Below are positions 9,966-18,851 of a stretch of 64,000 nucleotides of DNA, piece after piece. Below the pieces are notes generated by a model. That model was given only the letters and a program-made list of their open reading frames with translations, did no database searches and was not told the origin of the DNA. The stretch covers positions 1-64,000 of the forward strand of contig NZ_PZYY01000006.1 in NCBI RefSeq assembly GCF_003047265.1, in the 5' to 3' direction. Numbering within the stretch: position 1 is the first letter of the stretch; the number at the start of each line of letters is the position of its first letter. The stretch comes from Nocardioides terrigena (GTDB lineage: Bacteria > Actinomycetota > Actinomycetes > Propionibacteriales > Nocardioidaceae). A program made the position numbers and the translations under genes.

Positions 9966-10964
9966 GTGAGCAGCAGCGGTGCACCCGTGCAGGCACAGGT
10001 CCGGCACGTCACGATCCACGGGCACCGTCGCGCCTACGTCGTCACCGGCTCCGGTCCCGCGCTGCTCCTGCTCCACGGGCTCGGTTGCGACCACACCACG
10101 TGGGCGCCGGTCATCGACTCGCTCGCGCGCCGCTACACGGTGATCGCCCCCGACCTCCTCGGCCACGGCGAGTCCGACAAGCCGCGCGCGGACTACAGCG
10201 TCGGCGGCTACGCCAACGGCATGCGCGACCTGCTCACGGTGCTCGGCATCGACCGGGTGAGCGTCGTGGGCCACAGCTTCGGTGGGGGAGTGGCGATGCA
10301 GTTCGCCTACCAGTTCCCCGAGCGCACCGAGCGTCTCATCCTGGTCGGCTCCGGCGGCCTGGGTCCCGAGGTGACGCCCGCGATCCGGGCGATCACGACG
10401 CCCGGCTTCCACCAGGCGATGGGGCTGCTGACGCTGCCGGGGGTCAGGCACGTCGGCACGGCGGGCATGCGCGCCCTGGCCGCCACCGGGGTCCGCGCCG
10501 CGCGCGACCTGACCGAGCTCGCCGACATCTACGACTCCTTCAAGGACCCCCGGACCCGGGCGGCGATCCGCCACGTCGTGCGCGCCGTCGTCGACTGGCG
10601 CGGACAGATCGTGACCATGGCCGACCGGGCCTACCTCACCGAGGCCATGCCGATGTGCGTGGTGTGGGGTCGCAACGACCAGGTCATCCCGGTGCGGCAC
10701 GCGGGCAACGCCGCGGCCCTCGCGCCCAGCGCCCGGGTCGAGATCATCCCCAACGCGGGACACTTCCCGCACAAGGACCACCCCCAGCGCTTCGTGAAGA
10801 TCGTCAACGACTTCATCCGCTCGACCGAGCCCGCGGTCTACGAGCGGGACCACTGGCGGACGCTGCTCGAGCACGGGCCCGACCTGGTGCCGCTGCAGGC
10901 CGAGGCCGGCGACGCGCCCGTCGCGCCGGTGCACACCCTCAAGAAGATGGGCACCGGCGCGTAG
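9966..10964 (+). CDS. Alpha/beta-fold hydrolase
   Basis: 332 aa with a GTG start and AGGAGG upstream. The fold is clear: oxyanion 'LLLHGLGCDHTTW', nucleophile Ser104 in 'VGHSFGGG', acid Asp in 'VWGRNDQVIP' and His in 'NAGHFPHKD'. No signal peptide is present, so it is cytoplasmic. The substrate is unknown. A KstR-like palindrome in its promoter would fit a lipid or steroid esterase role, but that is weak. It is divergent from fasR and convergent with aceE, which ends 6 bp away. Confidence 0.85.
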   Translation: MSSSGAPVQAQVRHVTIHGHRRAYVVTGSGPALLLLHGLGCDHTTWAPVIDSLARRYTVIAPDLLGHGESDKPRADYSVGGYANGMRDLLTVLGIDRVSVVGHSFGGGVAMQFAYQFPERTERLILVGSGGLGPEVTPAIRAITTPGFHQAMGLLTLPGVRHVGTAGMRALAATGVRAARDLTELADIYDSFKDPRTRAAIRHVVRAVVDWRGQIVTMADRAYLTEAMPMCVVWGRNDQVIPVRHAGNAAALAPSARVEIIPNAGHFPHKDHPQRFVKIVNDFIRSTEPAVYERDHWRTLLEHGPDLVPLQAEAGDAPVAPVHTLKKMGTGA

Positions 10965-10970
10965 GTCACC

Positions 10971-13754
10971 TCAGGCGTCGCCACCCTCCTGCTTGACGTC
11001 CTTGACGGCGGTCGGGTCGTCGATGCGGTACTTCGCGACGGCCTTGGTGACGAGGTCCGGCTCGATCTCGCCGGCGTCGGCGAGCGCGCGCAGCGTACGG
11101 ACGACGACCGACTCGGCGTCGATCCGGAAGAACCGGCGAGCGGCCGGTCGGGTGTCGGCGAAGCCGAACCCGTCGGCGCCGAGCACGCAGTAGTCACCGG
11201 GGACCCAGCGGGCGATCTGCAGCGGGACGGCCGACATGTAGTCGGTCACCGCGACGTACGGACCGTCGTGACCGGAGAGCTTGCCGGTGACGAACGGGGT
11301 GCGCTGCGGCTCCTCGGGGTGCAGGAGGTTCCAGTCCTCGGCCTCCACGGCCTCGCGGGCCAGCTCGTTCCAGGAGGTGACCGACCAGGTGTCGGCCGTG
11401 ACGCCCCAGTCCTCGGCGAGCATCGTGGCGGCGTCCTTGATCCAGGGGTAGCCGACCCCGGACGAGAGCAGCTGGACCCGCGGGCCCTCGCCCTCGCCGG
11501 TGCTCACCTTGTGGATGCCCCTGAGGATGCCCTCGACGTCCACGTCGGACGGCTCGACGGGCTGGCTGACGGGCTCGTTGTAGACCGTGATGTAGAAGAT
11601 CACGTTCTCCGCGTCGGCGCCGTACATCCGCTCGAGGCCCGACTGCATGATGTGGCTGACCTCGAAGGCGAACGCCGGGTCGTAGTGCACGACCGCCGGG
11701 TTGGTCGCCGCGATGAGGGGCGAGTGGCCGTCGGCGTGCTGGAGGCCCTCGCCGGTCAGCGTGGTGCGACCGGCGGTGGCACCGATGAGGAACCCGCGGG
11801 CGAGCTGGTCGGCCATCGCCCAGATCGAGTCACCGGTGCGCTGGAACCCGAACATCGAGTAGAAGATGTAGAACGGGATCATGTGCTCGCCGTGCGTGGA
11901 GTACGCCGAGCCGGCCGCCGTCGCCGACGCCACGGCGCCGGCCTCGGAGATGCCCTCGTGCAGCATCTGGCCCTGCGCCGACTCCTTGTAGGACAGCAGC
12001 AGCTTGCGGTCGACCGACTCGTACTGCTGGCCGCCGGGGTTGTAGACCTTCGCGCTCGGGAACATGGAGTCCATGCCGAAGGTGCGGTACTCGTCGGGAG
12101 CGATCGGCACGATCCGGTTGCCGATCCCCGGGTCCTTCATCCAGTCCTTGAGGAGCCGGACGACGGCCATCGTGGTGGCGATCTTGTTCTTGCCCGACCC
12201 CTGCTTGAGCTCGGAGTAGATCTTGTCGCCCGGGAGCGTGAGCGGCTCGGCCCGCAGCACCCGGCGCGGGAGGGATCCGCCGAGCTGCTTGCGCCGCTCC
12301 ATCATGTACTCGATCTCGGGAGAGTCGGCCCCGGGGTGGAAGAACGGCGCCCCACCGGTCTTCTCGTAGGACTCCTCCAGCTCCTTGTCGCTGATCGGCA
12401 GGTAGAGCCGGTCGCGGAACTTCTTGAGGTCCGCGGGGGTCAGCTTCTTCATCTGGTGGGTGGCGTTCTTGCCCTCGAGGGCGTCGATCGTCCAGCCCTT
12501 GATGGTGTGGGCCAGGATCACGGTCGGCTGGCCGGTGTGCTTGGTCGCGGCGTCGAACGCGGCGTACACCTTGCGGTAGTCGTGACCGCCGCGCGGGAGC
12601 TTCTCGATCTGCGAGTCGCTCATGTGCTCGACCATCTTGCGCAGGCGCGGGTCCATGCCGAAGAAGTGGTCGCGGATGTAGCCGCCGTCCTCGGTGGAGT
12701 AGGTCTGGAACTGACCGTCCGGCGTGGAGTTCATCTGGTTGACCAGGACCCCGTCGACGTCCTTGGCGAGCAGGGCGTCCCACTCGCGGCCCCAGATGAC
12801 CTTGATGACGTTCCACCCGGCGCCGCGGAAGTTGGCCTCGAGCTCCTGGATGATCTTGCCGTTGCCCGTCACCGGGCCGTCGAGCTGCTGCAGGTTGCAG
12901 TTGATGATCCAGGTCAGGTTGTCGAGCTCCTCGCGCGCGGCGATGCGGATCGCGCCCAGCGACTCGGGCTCGGCCATCTCGCCGTCACCCATGAAGGCCC
13001 ACACGCGCTGCTGCGCGGTGTCCTTGATCTTGCGGTTGTGCATGTAGCGGTTGAAGCGCGCCTGGTAGATCGAGTTGATGGCCGTGAGGCCCATCGACAC
13101 CGTCGGGAACTCCCAGAAGTCCGGCATGAGCCGGGGGTGGGGGTACGACGGGAGGCCGGCGCCGGCGCCGTGCTGGACCTCCTGGCGGAAGCGGTAGAGC
13201 TGCTCCTCGGTGATCCGGCCCTCGAGGAACGCGCGGGAGTAGATGCCCGGCGAGCCGTGGCCCTGGATGTAGATCTGGTCGCCACCGCCCTCGTGGTCCT
13301 TGCCCTGGAAGAAGTGGTTGAAGCCGACCTCGTAGAGGCTCGCGGAGGACTGGTAGGTCGCGATGTGGCCGCCGACCTCGAGGCCCTTGCGGTTGGCGCT
13401 GGACACCATCACGGCGGCGTTCCACCGGATGAAGGCGCGAATGCGACGCTCGATGTCCTCGTCGCCCGGGAACCACGGCTCGCGCTCCGGCGGGATGGTG
13501 TTGATGTAGTCGGTGCTGCGCAGGGCGGGGACACCGACCTGCTTCTCGCGGGCCCGCTCGAGGAGCCGCAGCATCACGTAGCGCGCCCGCTCGCGACCCT
13601 TGTCGTCGAGCATGGCGTCGAAGGAGTCGAGCCACTCGACGGTCTCGTCCGGATCGATGTCGGGCAGCTGCGTGGGCAGCCCCTCGTGGATGACCGCACG
13701 CGGCTGGGCGGCGGTGGAGGAGGGGGTCTCGGCGGTCTTGGACTCGTCACTCAC
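10971..13754 (-). CDS. aceE: Pyruvate dehydrogenase E1 component, homodimeric type
   Basis: 927 aa with a GTG start, full length for the large single-chain E1. It decarboxylates pyruvate with thiamine diphosphate and passes acetyl to E2 lipoate. The TPP-binding motif '[14 protein letters not shown]...NLTWIINCN' and the transketolase-like central and C-terminal domains are intact. E2 and E3 genes are not in the window, as is usual in actinobacteria. It supplies acetyl-CoA to the neighbouring fatty-acid locus. It is divergent from the DUF3052 gene. Confidence 0.97.
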   Translation of the reverse strand: MSDESKTAETPSSTAAQPRAVIHEGLPTQLPDIDPDETVEWLDSFDAMLDDKGRERARYVMLRLLERAREKQVGVPALRSTDYINTIPPEREPWFPGDEDIERRIRAFIRWNAAVMVSSANRKGLEVGGHIATYQSSASLYEVGFNHFFQGKDHEGGGDQIYIQGHGSPGIYSRAFLEGRITEEQLYRFRQEVQHGAGAGLPSYPHPRLMPDFWEFPTVSMGLTAINSIYQARFNRYMHNRKIKDTAQQRVWAFMGDGEMAEPESLGAIRIAAREELDNLTWIINCNLQQLDGPVTGNGKIIQELEANFRGAGWNVIKVIWGREWDALLAKDVDGVLVNQMNSTPDGQFQTYSTEDGGYIRDHFFGMDPRLRKMVEHMSDSQIEKLPRGGHDYRKVYAAFDAATKHTGQPTVILAHTIKGWTIDALEGKNATHQMKKLTPADLKKFRDRLYLPISDKELEESYEKTGGAPFFHPGADSPEIEYMMERRKQLGGSLPRRVLRAEPLTLPGDKIYSELKQGSGKNKIATTMAVVRLLKDWMKDPGIGNRIVPIAPDEYRTFGMDSMFPSAKVYNPGGQQYESVDRKLLLSYKESAQGQMLHEGISEAGAVASATAAGSAYSTHGEHMIPFYIFYSMFGFQRTGDSIWAMADQLARGFLIGATAGRTTLTGEGLQHADGHSPLIAATNPAVVHYDPAFAFEVSHIMQSGLERMYGADAENVIFYITVYNEPVSQPVEPSDVDVEGILRGIHKVSTGEGEGPRVQLLSSGVGYPWIKDAATMLAEDWGVTADTWSVTSWNELAREAVEAEDWNLLHPEEPQRTPFVTGKLSGHDGPYVAVTDYMSAVPLQIARWVPGDYCVLGADGFGFADTRPAARRFFRIDAESVVVRTLRALADAGEIEPDLVTKAVAKYRIDDPTAVKDVKQEGGDA

Positions 13755-13935
13755 GTGTGCATCGTGTCACGCACCGCCAGCCTGCGAAATCTACCCATGA
13801 GTACGCACAATCATCGGACGGGGACGCCCGTTCAGCGGGACAACGCAGGCGCAGGGTTGCGACTCAGCGGCAACTCCGATGGACTACCACCCACTTCCGC
13901 ACTCGTGCGGACCACATGACGAACGGAGGCGTGGC

Positions 13936-14367
13936 GTGAGCTCGACGGTGGGTGGCGGAGCTGCCCCGGCAACAGGTGCCGCAGAGCGACTGGGCATTGC
14001 GCCCGGAATGGTCATCCAGGAACTCGGCTGGGACAACGACGTCGACGACGAGCTCAGGGTCGCGATCGAGGACACCATCGACGCCGACATGGTGGACGGT
14101 GACTACGGCAACGTGGTCGACGCCGTCATCTTGTGGTGGCGCCGGGACGACGGTGACCTCGTGGACGGGCTCGTCGACGCGCTGACCGACCTGGTCGGCG
14201 GTGGAGCGATCTGGCTCCTCACGCCCAAGGTCGGACGGCCGCAGAGCGTGGACGCGGCGGACGTCGCCGAGGCGGCACCGATCGCGGGCCTCTCGCAGAC
14301 GACGACGGCGGCGGTGAGCGCCGACTGGCAGGCGAGCCGGCTGGTCGCTCCCAAGACGCCCGTCTGA
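13936..14367 (+). CDS. DUF3052 family protein
   Basis: 143 aa. The GTG at 13936 is chosen for the GGAGG six bases upstream and because family members begin just before the 'AAERLGIAPGMVIQELG' segment; an upstream ATG at 13879 would add residues the family lacks. It is acidic and soluble, with a characteristic 'DDELRVAIED.ID..MVDGDYGNVVDAVILWWR' core. The function is unknown. In Streptomyces it also neighbours aceE and a peroxiredoxin, an arrangement seen here. Confidence 0.85.
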   Translation: MSSTVGGGAAPATGAAERLGIAPGMVIQELGWDNDVDDELRVAIEDTIDADMVDGDYGNVVDAVILWWRRDDGDLVDGLVDALTDLVGGGAIWLLTPKVGRPQSVDAADVAEAAPIAGLSQTTTAAVSADWQASRLVAPKTPV

Positions 14368-14399
14368 CCCGACGCCCCCTACTCACGCCAGGACCGACA

Positions 14400-16025
14400 T
14401 TGGTGAACTCTCTGCGCGCCCACGCGTCCAACGCGGCCACGACCCTGCGGGTGCTCGGTGGCGCGGGCGTCATCCGGCCCTACGGCCCCCGCACGCTGGT
14501 GGCGCTGGGTCGCACCGTCGTGCGCTGGGGGACCGGACCGGCCGGGGGCTTCGCCTCGCTGGCGGTGCGCAACCCCGACCGGGTCGGACTGGTCGACGAG
14601 CTCGGCGAGCTCACGTTCGGCGAGATGCAGCGCCGCAGCAACGCGCTGGCCCGCGGACTGGCCGGGCTCGGCGTCGGCGAGGGCGACTCGGTCGCAATCA
14701 TGTGCCGCAACCACCGCGGCTTCGTGGACGCCTCCATCGCGGTGGCCAAGCTGGGCGCGGACCTCCTCTACCTCAACACCGCGTTCGCCGGCCCCCAGCT
14801 GGTGGACGTGCTGGAGCGTGAGCAGCCGACCGTGGTGATCCACGACGAGGAGTTCACCGGGCTGCTCGCGAAGGCGCACGTGGAGCAGCGGCTGATCGCC
14901 TGGACCGACTCGGACCAGGCGCAGACGATCGAGGCGCTCATCGTCGGCCACGACGACGCCGAGCTGGACCCGCCGGGACGGCACGCGCGCATCGTGATCC
15001 TCACCAGCGGCACGACCGGCACCCCCAAGGGCGCGCCGCGCAACGAGGCCGGCATCGACGCGGCCGTCTCGATGCTCTCGCGGATGCCGCTGCGGCACGG
15101 CTGGCGCACGCACATCGCTGCCCCGCTCTTCCACACGTGGGGCTTCGCCCACCTCGCGCTGGGGATGCTGCTGGGCTCCACCGTGGTCCTGCACCGCAGG
15201 TTCGACCCGGAGAACGCCCTGCGGACCGTCGAGCAGCACCGGTGCGAGTCGCTGGTGGTCATCCCGGTGATGCTGCAGCGGATCCTCGCCCTCGACGAGG
15301 AGGTGCTCGCCGAGCACCCGATGCCGACCCTCCGGGTGGTGGCCGCCTCGGGCTCCGCGCTGCCGGGCACGCTCGCGACGTCGTGGATGGACCACTTCGG
15401 CGACAACCTCTACAACATCTACGGCTCGACCGAGGTGGCCTACGCCTCCATCGCCACGCCGCAGGACCTGCGCGAGGCGCCCTCCTCGGCCGGCCGGCCG
15501 CCGCACGGGACCGTCGTCCGGATCTACGGCGAGGACGGGCGCGAGGTGCCCGTGGGCACGTCGGGGCGGATCTTCGTCGGCAACAACCTGCTCTTCGAGG
15601 GCTACACCGGCGGTGGCAGCAAGGACATGGTCGACGGCCTGATGGCCACCGGCGACGTCGGCCGCTTCGACGAGGACGGACGCCTGTACGTCGACGGGCG
15701 CGACGACGAGATGATCGTCTCGGGCGGCGAGAACGTCTTCCCCAAGGAGGTCGAGGACTGCCTCGTCGGCCACGAGGCGGTGGCCGAGGCGGCCGCGGTC
15801 GGGGTGGACGACGACGACTACGGCACGCGACTGCGCGCCTTCGTCGCCCGCCGGGGCGACGTGACCGAGGACGAGCTGAAGGACCACGTGAAGACCCACC
15901 TGGCGCGCTACAAGGTGCCCCGAGAGATCGTCTTCCTCGACGAGCTGCCCCGCAACGCCACCGGCAAGGTCCTCAAGCGCGACCTGGCCGGCTGGGACGA
16001 CGACCGGGACGAGGGCCGGCCATGA
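14400..16025 (+). CDS. Long-chain acyl-CoA synthetase (AMP-forming)
   Basis: 541 aa from TTG (the GTG three bases later is equally possible; AGGA lies 6 or 9 bases upstream). It activates fatty acids through an acyl-adenylate. The P-loop 'ILTSGTTGTPKGAPR', the 'YNIYGSTEVAYASI' A5 motif, 'ATGDVGRFDEDGRLYVDGRDDEMIVSGGENVFPKEVE' and the catalytic lysine 'PRNATGKVLKRDL' are all present. Its stop overlaps the start of the peroxiredoxin gene (ATGA). Confidence 0.93.
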   Translation: MVNSLRAHASNAATTLRVLGGAGVIRPYGPRTLVALGRTVVRWGTGPAGGFASLAVRNPDRVGLVDELGELTFGEMQRRSNALARGLAGLGVGEGDSVAIMCRNHRGFVDASIAVAKLGADLLYLNTAFAGPQLVDVLEREQPTVVIHDEEFTGLLAKAHVEQRLIAWTDSDQAQTIEALIVGHDDAELDPPGRHARIVILTSGTTGTPKGAPRNEAGIDAAVSMLSRMPLRHGWRTHIAAPLFHTWGFAHLALGMLLGSTVVLHRRFDPENALRTVEQHRCESLVVIPVMLQRILALDEEVLAEHPMPTLRVVAASGSALPGTLATSWMDHFGDNLYNIYGSTEVAYASIATPQDLREAPSSAGRPPHGTVVRIYGEDGREVPVGTSGRIFVGNNLLFEGYTGGGSKDMVDGLMATGDVGRFDEDGRLYVDGRDDEMIVSGGENVFPKEVEDCLVGHEAVAEAAAVGVDDDDYGTRLRAFVARRGDVTEDELKDHVKTHLARYKVPREIVFLDELPRNATGKVLKRDLAGWDDDRDEGRP

Positions 16026-16489
16026 CGGGCCTCACCCTGGGCGCGGAGGCGCCCGACTTCACGCTGCGCGACCAGTTCGGCCAGGACGTCGCCCTGTCCT
16101 CCTACCGCGGGGTCAAGGCGGTGGCGTTGCTGTTCTACCCGTACGCCTTCTCCGGGATCTGCACCGGCGAGATGTCGGGGATCCGGGACCGCCTCGACGA
16201 GTTCATGACCTTCGACACCGAGGTGCTGGGCATCTCCTGCGACCCGGTCTACTCGCTGCGGGCCTTCGCGGACGCCGAGGGGCTCAACTTCCCGCTGCTG
16301 TCGGACTTCTGGCCGCACGGGGAGGTGTCGCGTGCCTACGAGGTCTTCAACGAGGCCAAGGGCGCGCCGTACCGCTCGTCGTACGTCATCGACAAGGACG
16401 GGGTGCTGCGGTGGGCGGTGCACAACGCCAACGCCGACGGTCGCGACCTCGACCAGCACCTCGAGCAGCTCCGCGCCGCCCTCGAGTAG
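16022..16489 (+). CDS. ahpE: One-cysteine peroxiredoxin, AhpE-like
   Basis: 155 aa. It reduces organic and hydrogen peroxides. The peroxidatic Cys47 is in 'FSGICTGEMSGIRD', matching the AhpE pattern with no second motif cysteine of 2-Cys enzymes. The length matches mycobacterial AhpE (153 aa). It is translationally coupled to the acyl-CoA ligase gene, suggesting protection against lipid peroxides (inference). Confidence 0.88.
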   Translation: MTGLTLGAEAPDFTLRDQFGQDVALSSYRGVKAVALLFYPYAFSGICTGEMSGIRDRLDEFMTFDTEVLGISCDPVYSLRAFADAEGLNFPLLSDFWPHGEVSRAYEVFNEAKGAPYRSSYVIDKDGVLRWAVHNANADGRDLDQHLEQLRAALE

Positions 16490-16587
16490 GCCCCGGGGTA
16501 GACCTGGTCTAGACGGCTGGGCGGGAATTTCGGCTGATCTGTGAAAAAGGCGGGACACGTTTGGGCGGCCCTCGTATTGTTCATGTT

Positions 16588-16625
16588 GTTGAACCGCTGG
16601 TGACCCGAGACGCCAGCGGTTCAAC
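16588..16625. terminator. Strong hairpin between peroxiredoxin gene and tRNA-Val
   Basis: A perfect 13-bp stem (GTTGAACCGCTGG with its complement at 16613-16625) has a 12-base loop, 98 bp after the peroxiredoxin stop and 24 bp before the tRNA. No long T tract follows, only TCATTTCAT. It may terminate upstream transcription or belong to a small RNA. Confidence 0.5.
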
Positions 16626-16649
16626 TCATTTCATAGGGTGGTCGGACAC

Positions 16650-16724
16650 GCGTCGGTAGCTCAGCGGTAGAGCACTCGGTTTACACCCGAGCGGTCGGCG
16701 GTTCGAAACCGTCCCGACGCACCA
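16650..16724 (+). tRNA. tRNA-Val (anticodon TAC)
   Basis: The acceptor stem GCGTCGG (16650-16656) pairs with CCGACGC (16714-16720). The D arm (TAGCTCAGCGGTAGAGC), anticodon stem CTCGG/CCGAG with loop TTTACAC, and T arm (GGCGGTTCGAAACCGTC) are all present. The discriminator A and CCA are encoded. Confidence 0.97.
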
Positions 16725-16745
16725 CGTCCCGTGGGGCAGCAGCCC

Positions 16746-16777
16746 GCATGAGAACCGTCTCATCGACGGCTCATGGC
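16746..16777 (+). promoter_or_regulatory. Shared operator motif upstream of the first Asp-rich gene
   Basis: GCATGAGA-N4-TCTCAT-N6-CTCATGGC contains an inverted ATGAGA/TCTCAT pair. CTCAT repeats start at 16759 and 16770, and CTCAC at 16781, an exact 11-bp spacing typical of OmpR-family response regulators. The same layout, aligned base by base without gaps, is at 20859-20890 (minus) before the other Asp-rich gene. Confidence 0.65.
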
Positions 16778-16847
16778 CGCCTCACACCTCGTCGCCAGAG
16801 TGGTCCCAGTCCACCGGGGCCACCGGCCCCCGACGAGAGGAACCACG

Positions 16848-17255
16848 ATGAAGAAGATCATCCCCACCGCCCTGCTCGGAGTCGCCAGCCTCACGGCCAT
16901 CGGCCTGATCGGCATGCAGGCCCCGGCCGTCAACGCCGACGAGGCCCTCAAGCGCGACGACGACTCGGTCGAGCTGGTCCTGGTCGCCGATGACGACGAC
17001 GACGACACCAACGGCAACACGAACGACGACGACACCAACGGTGACGACACCAACGGCGACTACTCCAACGGCGACACCCGCAGCCGGGAGACGAACGACA
17101 ACACCAACAGCCGCGTGAGCGCCGTGAGCCGTGACCGCGACAAGAGCCGCGGCGACAAGACGCGTGACTGGACCCGCGACGGTGCCGGTGACAAGAAGCG
17201 CGACTGGTCGGCCAACAAGACCAACGACCGCAGCCGCAACGACACCCGCCGCTGA
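16848..17255 (+). CDS. Secreted Asp/Asn/Thr/Gly-repeat protein with basic tail
   Basis: 135 aa. The ATG at 16848 follows GAGAGG and gives a good signal peptide (KK, then 'TALLGVASLTAIGLIGMQAPAVNA'). The mature protein starts with acidic runs and 'DDDTNG' repeats (~residues 45-75) and ends in an Arg/Lys/Asp-rich basic half (~85-135), with no recognised domain. Acidic repeats may bind divalent cations (inference). It is followed 5 bp later by the kinase gene and preceded by the motif shared with the two-component locus. Confidence 0.75.
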   Translation: MKKIIPTALLGVASLTAIGLIGMQAPAVNADEALKRDDDSVELVLVADDDDDDTNGNTNDDDTNGDDTNGDYSNGDTRSRETNDNTNSRVSAVSRDRDKSRGDKTRDWTRDGAGDKKRDWSANKTNDRSRNDTRR

Positions 17256-17260
17256 TCGGC

Positions 17261-18142
17261 ATGGGACGCGAGGAGCAGAGCTGGCGGCTCGCCGAGGGCG
17301 ACGCCATCACCGGGGAGCTGACCGCGGTCCGCAAGCTCGGTGGGGGAGCCGCCTACGAGGCGTGGCTCGCCTTCGACGAGGTGACGTACTCACCCGTCGT
17401 GGTCAAGCTGCTCCGTCCCGACCAGGTGGACGACGGCTCCTCCCGGCGCGGCCTGCGCCGGGAGGTGGCCGCCCTGGCCGCGGTCAACCACCCCGTGGTG
17501 GTCCGCGGCCTGCGGCACGACCTCGACGGGCCGCGCCCGCACGTGGTGCTCGAGCACATCGACGGGCCGCGCCTGTCGTCCCTCGTACGCCGCTACGGCC
17601 GGCTGCAGGAGCAGCAGTACCTCCCGCTGGCCATCGACGTGGCAGCGTCGCTGCACTACCTGCGCCACATCGGCTGGACCCACCTGGACATCAAGCCCAG
17701 CAACATCATCATGGGCGCGCCTGCACGGCTCATCGACCTCTCGGTGGCCCGCCCGGAGGAGGACGCCCGCCGGCTGAGGCACCTCATCGGCACCGACGCC
17801 TACATGTCGCCGGAGCAGTGCGACCCGGGCGAGGTCGAGCCGTCGTACGCCAGCGACGTCTGGGGTCTCGGCGCGACCCTCTTCGAGGCGGTCGCGGGAC
17901 ACCGGGCCTTCGACGACCCGCGACCCCGGGCCGACACGCTCGAGGAGCGCCTTCCGCAGGTGGCGGCCGCCCCCCGCGCGCTGCCCGACGGGGTGCCGGA
18001 CGAGGTCGTCAAGGTCATCGGAGCCATGCTCCAGCACGACCCGGCCGCGAGGCCCGCCCCGCACGAGGTCGTCGACGCGCTCGAGCCCGTGCTCGCGCGT
18101 CAGCCCCGCGGGAGCCTCGCGGGCTTCAAGGTCCGCGGCTGA
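17261..18142 (+). CDS. Soluble serine/threonine protein kinase
   Basis: 293 aa, essentially a bare kinase domain. It has the Gly-rich loop 'KLGGGAAYEAW', Lys49 in 'VVVKLL', Glu68, and catalytic loop 'HLDIKPSN' with Asp143 (HLD instead of HRD). 'IDLS' replaces the metal-binding DFG (Asp159 kept), followed by 'GTDAYMSPEQ'. There are no membrane helix or PASTA repeats. The HLD and DLS variants are seen in some active bacterial kinases. It probably shares a transcript with the upstream secreted acidic protein gene. Confidence 0.88.
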   Translation: MGREEQSWRLAEGDAITGELTAVRKLGGGAAYEAWLAFDEVTYSPVVVKLLRPDQVDDGSSRRGLRREVAALAAVNHPVVVRGLRHDLDGPRPHVVLEHIDGPRLSSLVRRYGRLQEQQYLPLAIDVAASLHYLRHIGWTHLDIKPSNIIMGAPARLIDLSVARPEEDARRLRHLIGTDAYMSPEQCDPGEVEPSYASDVWGLGATLFEAVAGHRAFDDPRPRADTLEERLPQVAAAPRALPDGVPDEVVKVIGAMLQHDPAARPAPHEVVDALEPVLARQPRGSLAGFKVRG

Positions 18143-18179
18143 CCCGTCCCGGCGATCCCCCCGACGCCGGGACGGGTCA
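18140..18179. terminator. Bidirectional terminator containing both stop codons
   Basis: A perfect 15-bp stem (TGACCCGTCCCGGCG, 18140-18154, with its complement 18165-18179) has a 10-base C-rich loop. Its left end is the TGA of the kinase gene and its right end is the TGA of the convergent response-regulator gene, so the two stop codons pair with each other. Confidence 0.75.
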
Positions 18180-18851
18180 CGCCGGCCGGAAGCGGTAGCC
18201 GACCCCGCGCACGGTCGCGATGGTGTCGCTGCCGACCTTGCGCCGCAGGTAGCCGACGTACACGTCGACGACGTTGGACCCGGGGTCGAAGTCGTAGCCC
18301 CAGACGTGGTCGAGCAGCTGCTCGCGGGTGAGGACCTGGCCGGGGTTGAGCATGAAGATCTCGGCCAGCGCGAACTCGCGCGCGGAGAGGTCGAGCTCGG
18401 TGCCGGCCACCGTCACCCGGCGGGTGCGCCGGTCGAGCTCCACGCCGGCGACCCGCAGCACCTCCTCGTGGGGTCGGGCGTCGGCGGCGTCCGCCGTGCG
18501 CAGCCGCAGCCGGACCCGCGCCATCAGCTCGGCGAAGCGGAACGGCTTGGCCATGTAGTCGTCGGCCCCGTTGTCGAGCGCCGTCACCGTGTCGGTGACC
18601 GAGTCGCGGGCCGTCAGCACGATCACCGGCATCCTGCTGCCCTGGGAGCGCAGCTGGTCGAGCAGCTCGAACCCGTCCATGCCGGGCAGGCCGATGTCGA
18701 GCACCAGCAGGTCGAAGCGCCCCGAGAGCGCCTCGTCGAGGCCTCCGGGGCCGTCCCCGACGACGGTGGGCTGGTGGCCCTCGGCCCGGAGGCCCTTGGC
18801 GACGAAGGAGGCGATCCGCTCCTCGTCCTCGACGATCAGGATCTGGGCCAT
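18177..18851 (-). CDS. OmpR/PhoB-family response regulator
   Basis: 224 aa. The receiver domain has the acidic pocket 'VEDEE', phospho-acceptor Asp52 in 'LVLDIGLPG', Thr in 'VLTARD' and Lys in 'MAKPF'. A winged-helix effector follows (~residues 130-222), ending 'SDTIATVRGVGYRFRPA'. It overlaps the end of the kinase gene by 16 bp, so it is coupled to it. It is the probable reader of the 11-bp-spaced direct repeats before both Asp-rich genes. Confidence 0.95.
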   Translation of the reverse strand: MAQILIVEDEERIASFVAKGLRAEGHQPTVVGDGPGGLDEALSGRFDLLVLDIGLPGMDGFELLDQLRSQGSRMPVIVLTARDSVTDTVTALDNGADDYMAKPFRFAELMARVRLRLRTADAADARPHEEVLRVAGVELDRRTRRVTVAGTELDLSAREFALAEIFMLNPGQVLTREQLLDHVWGYDFDPGSNVVDVYVGYLRRKVGSDTIATVRGVGYRFRPA

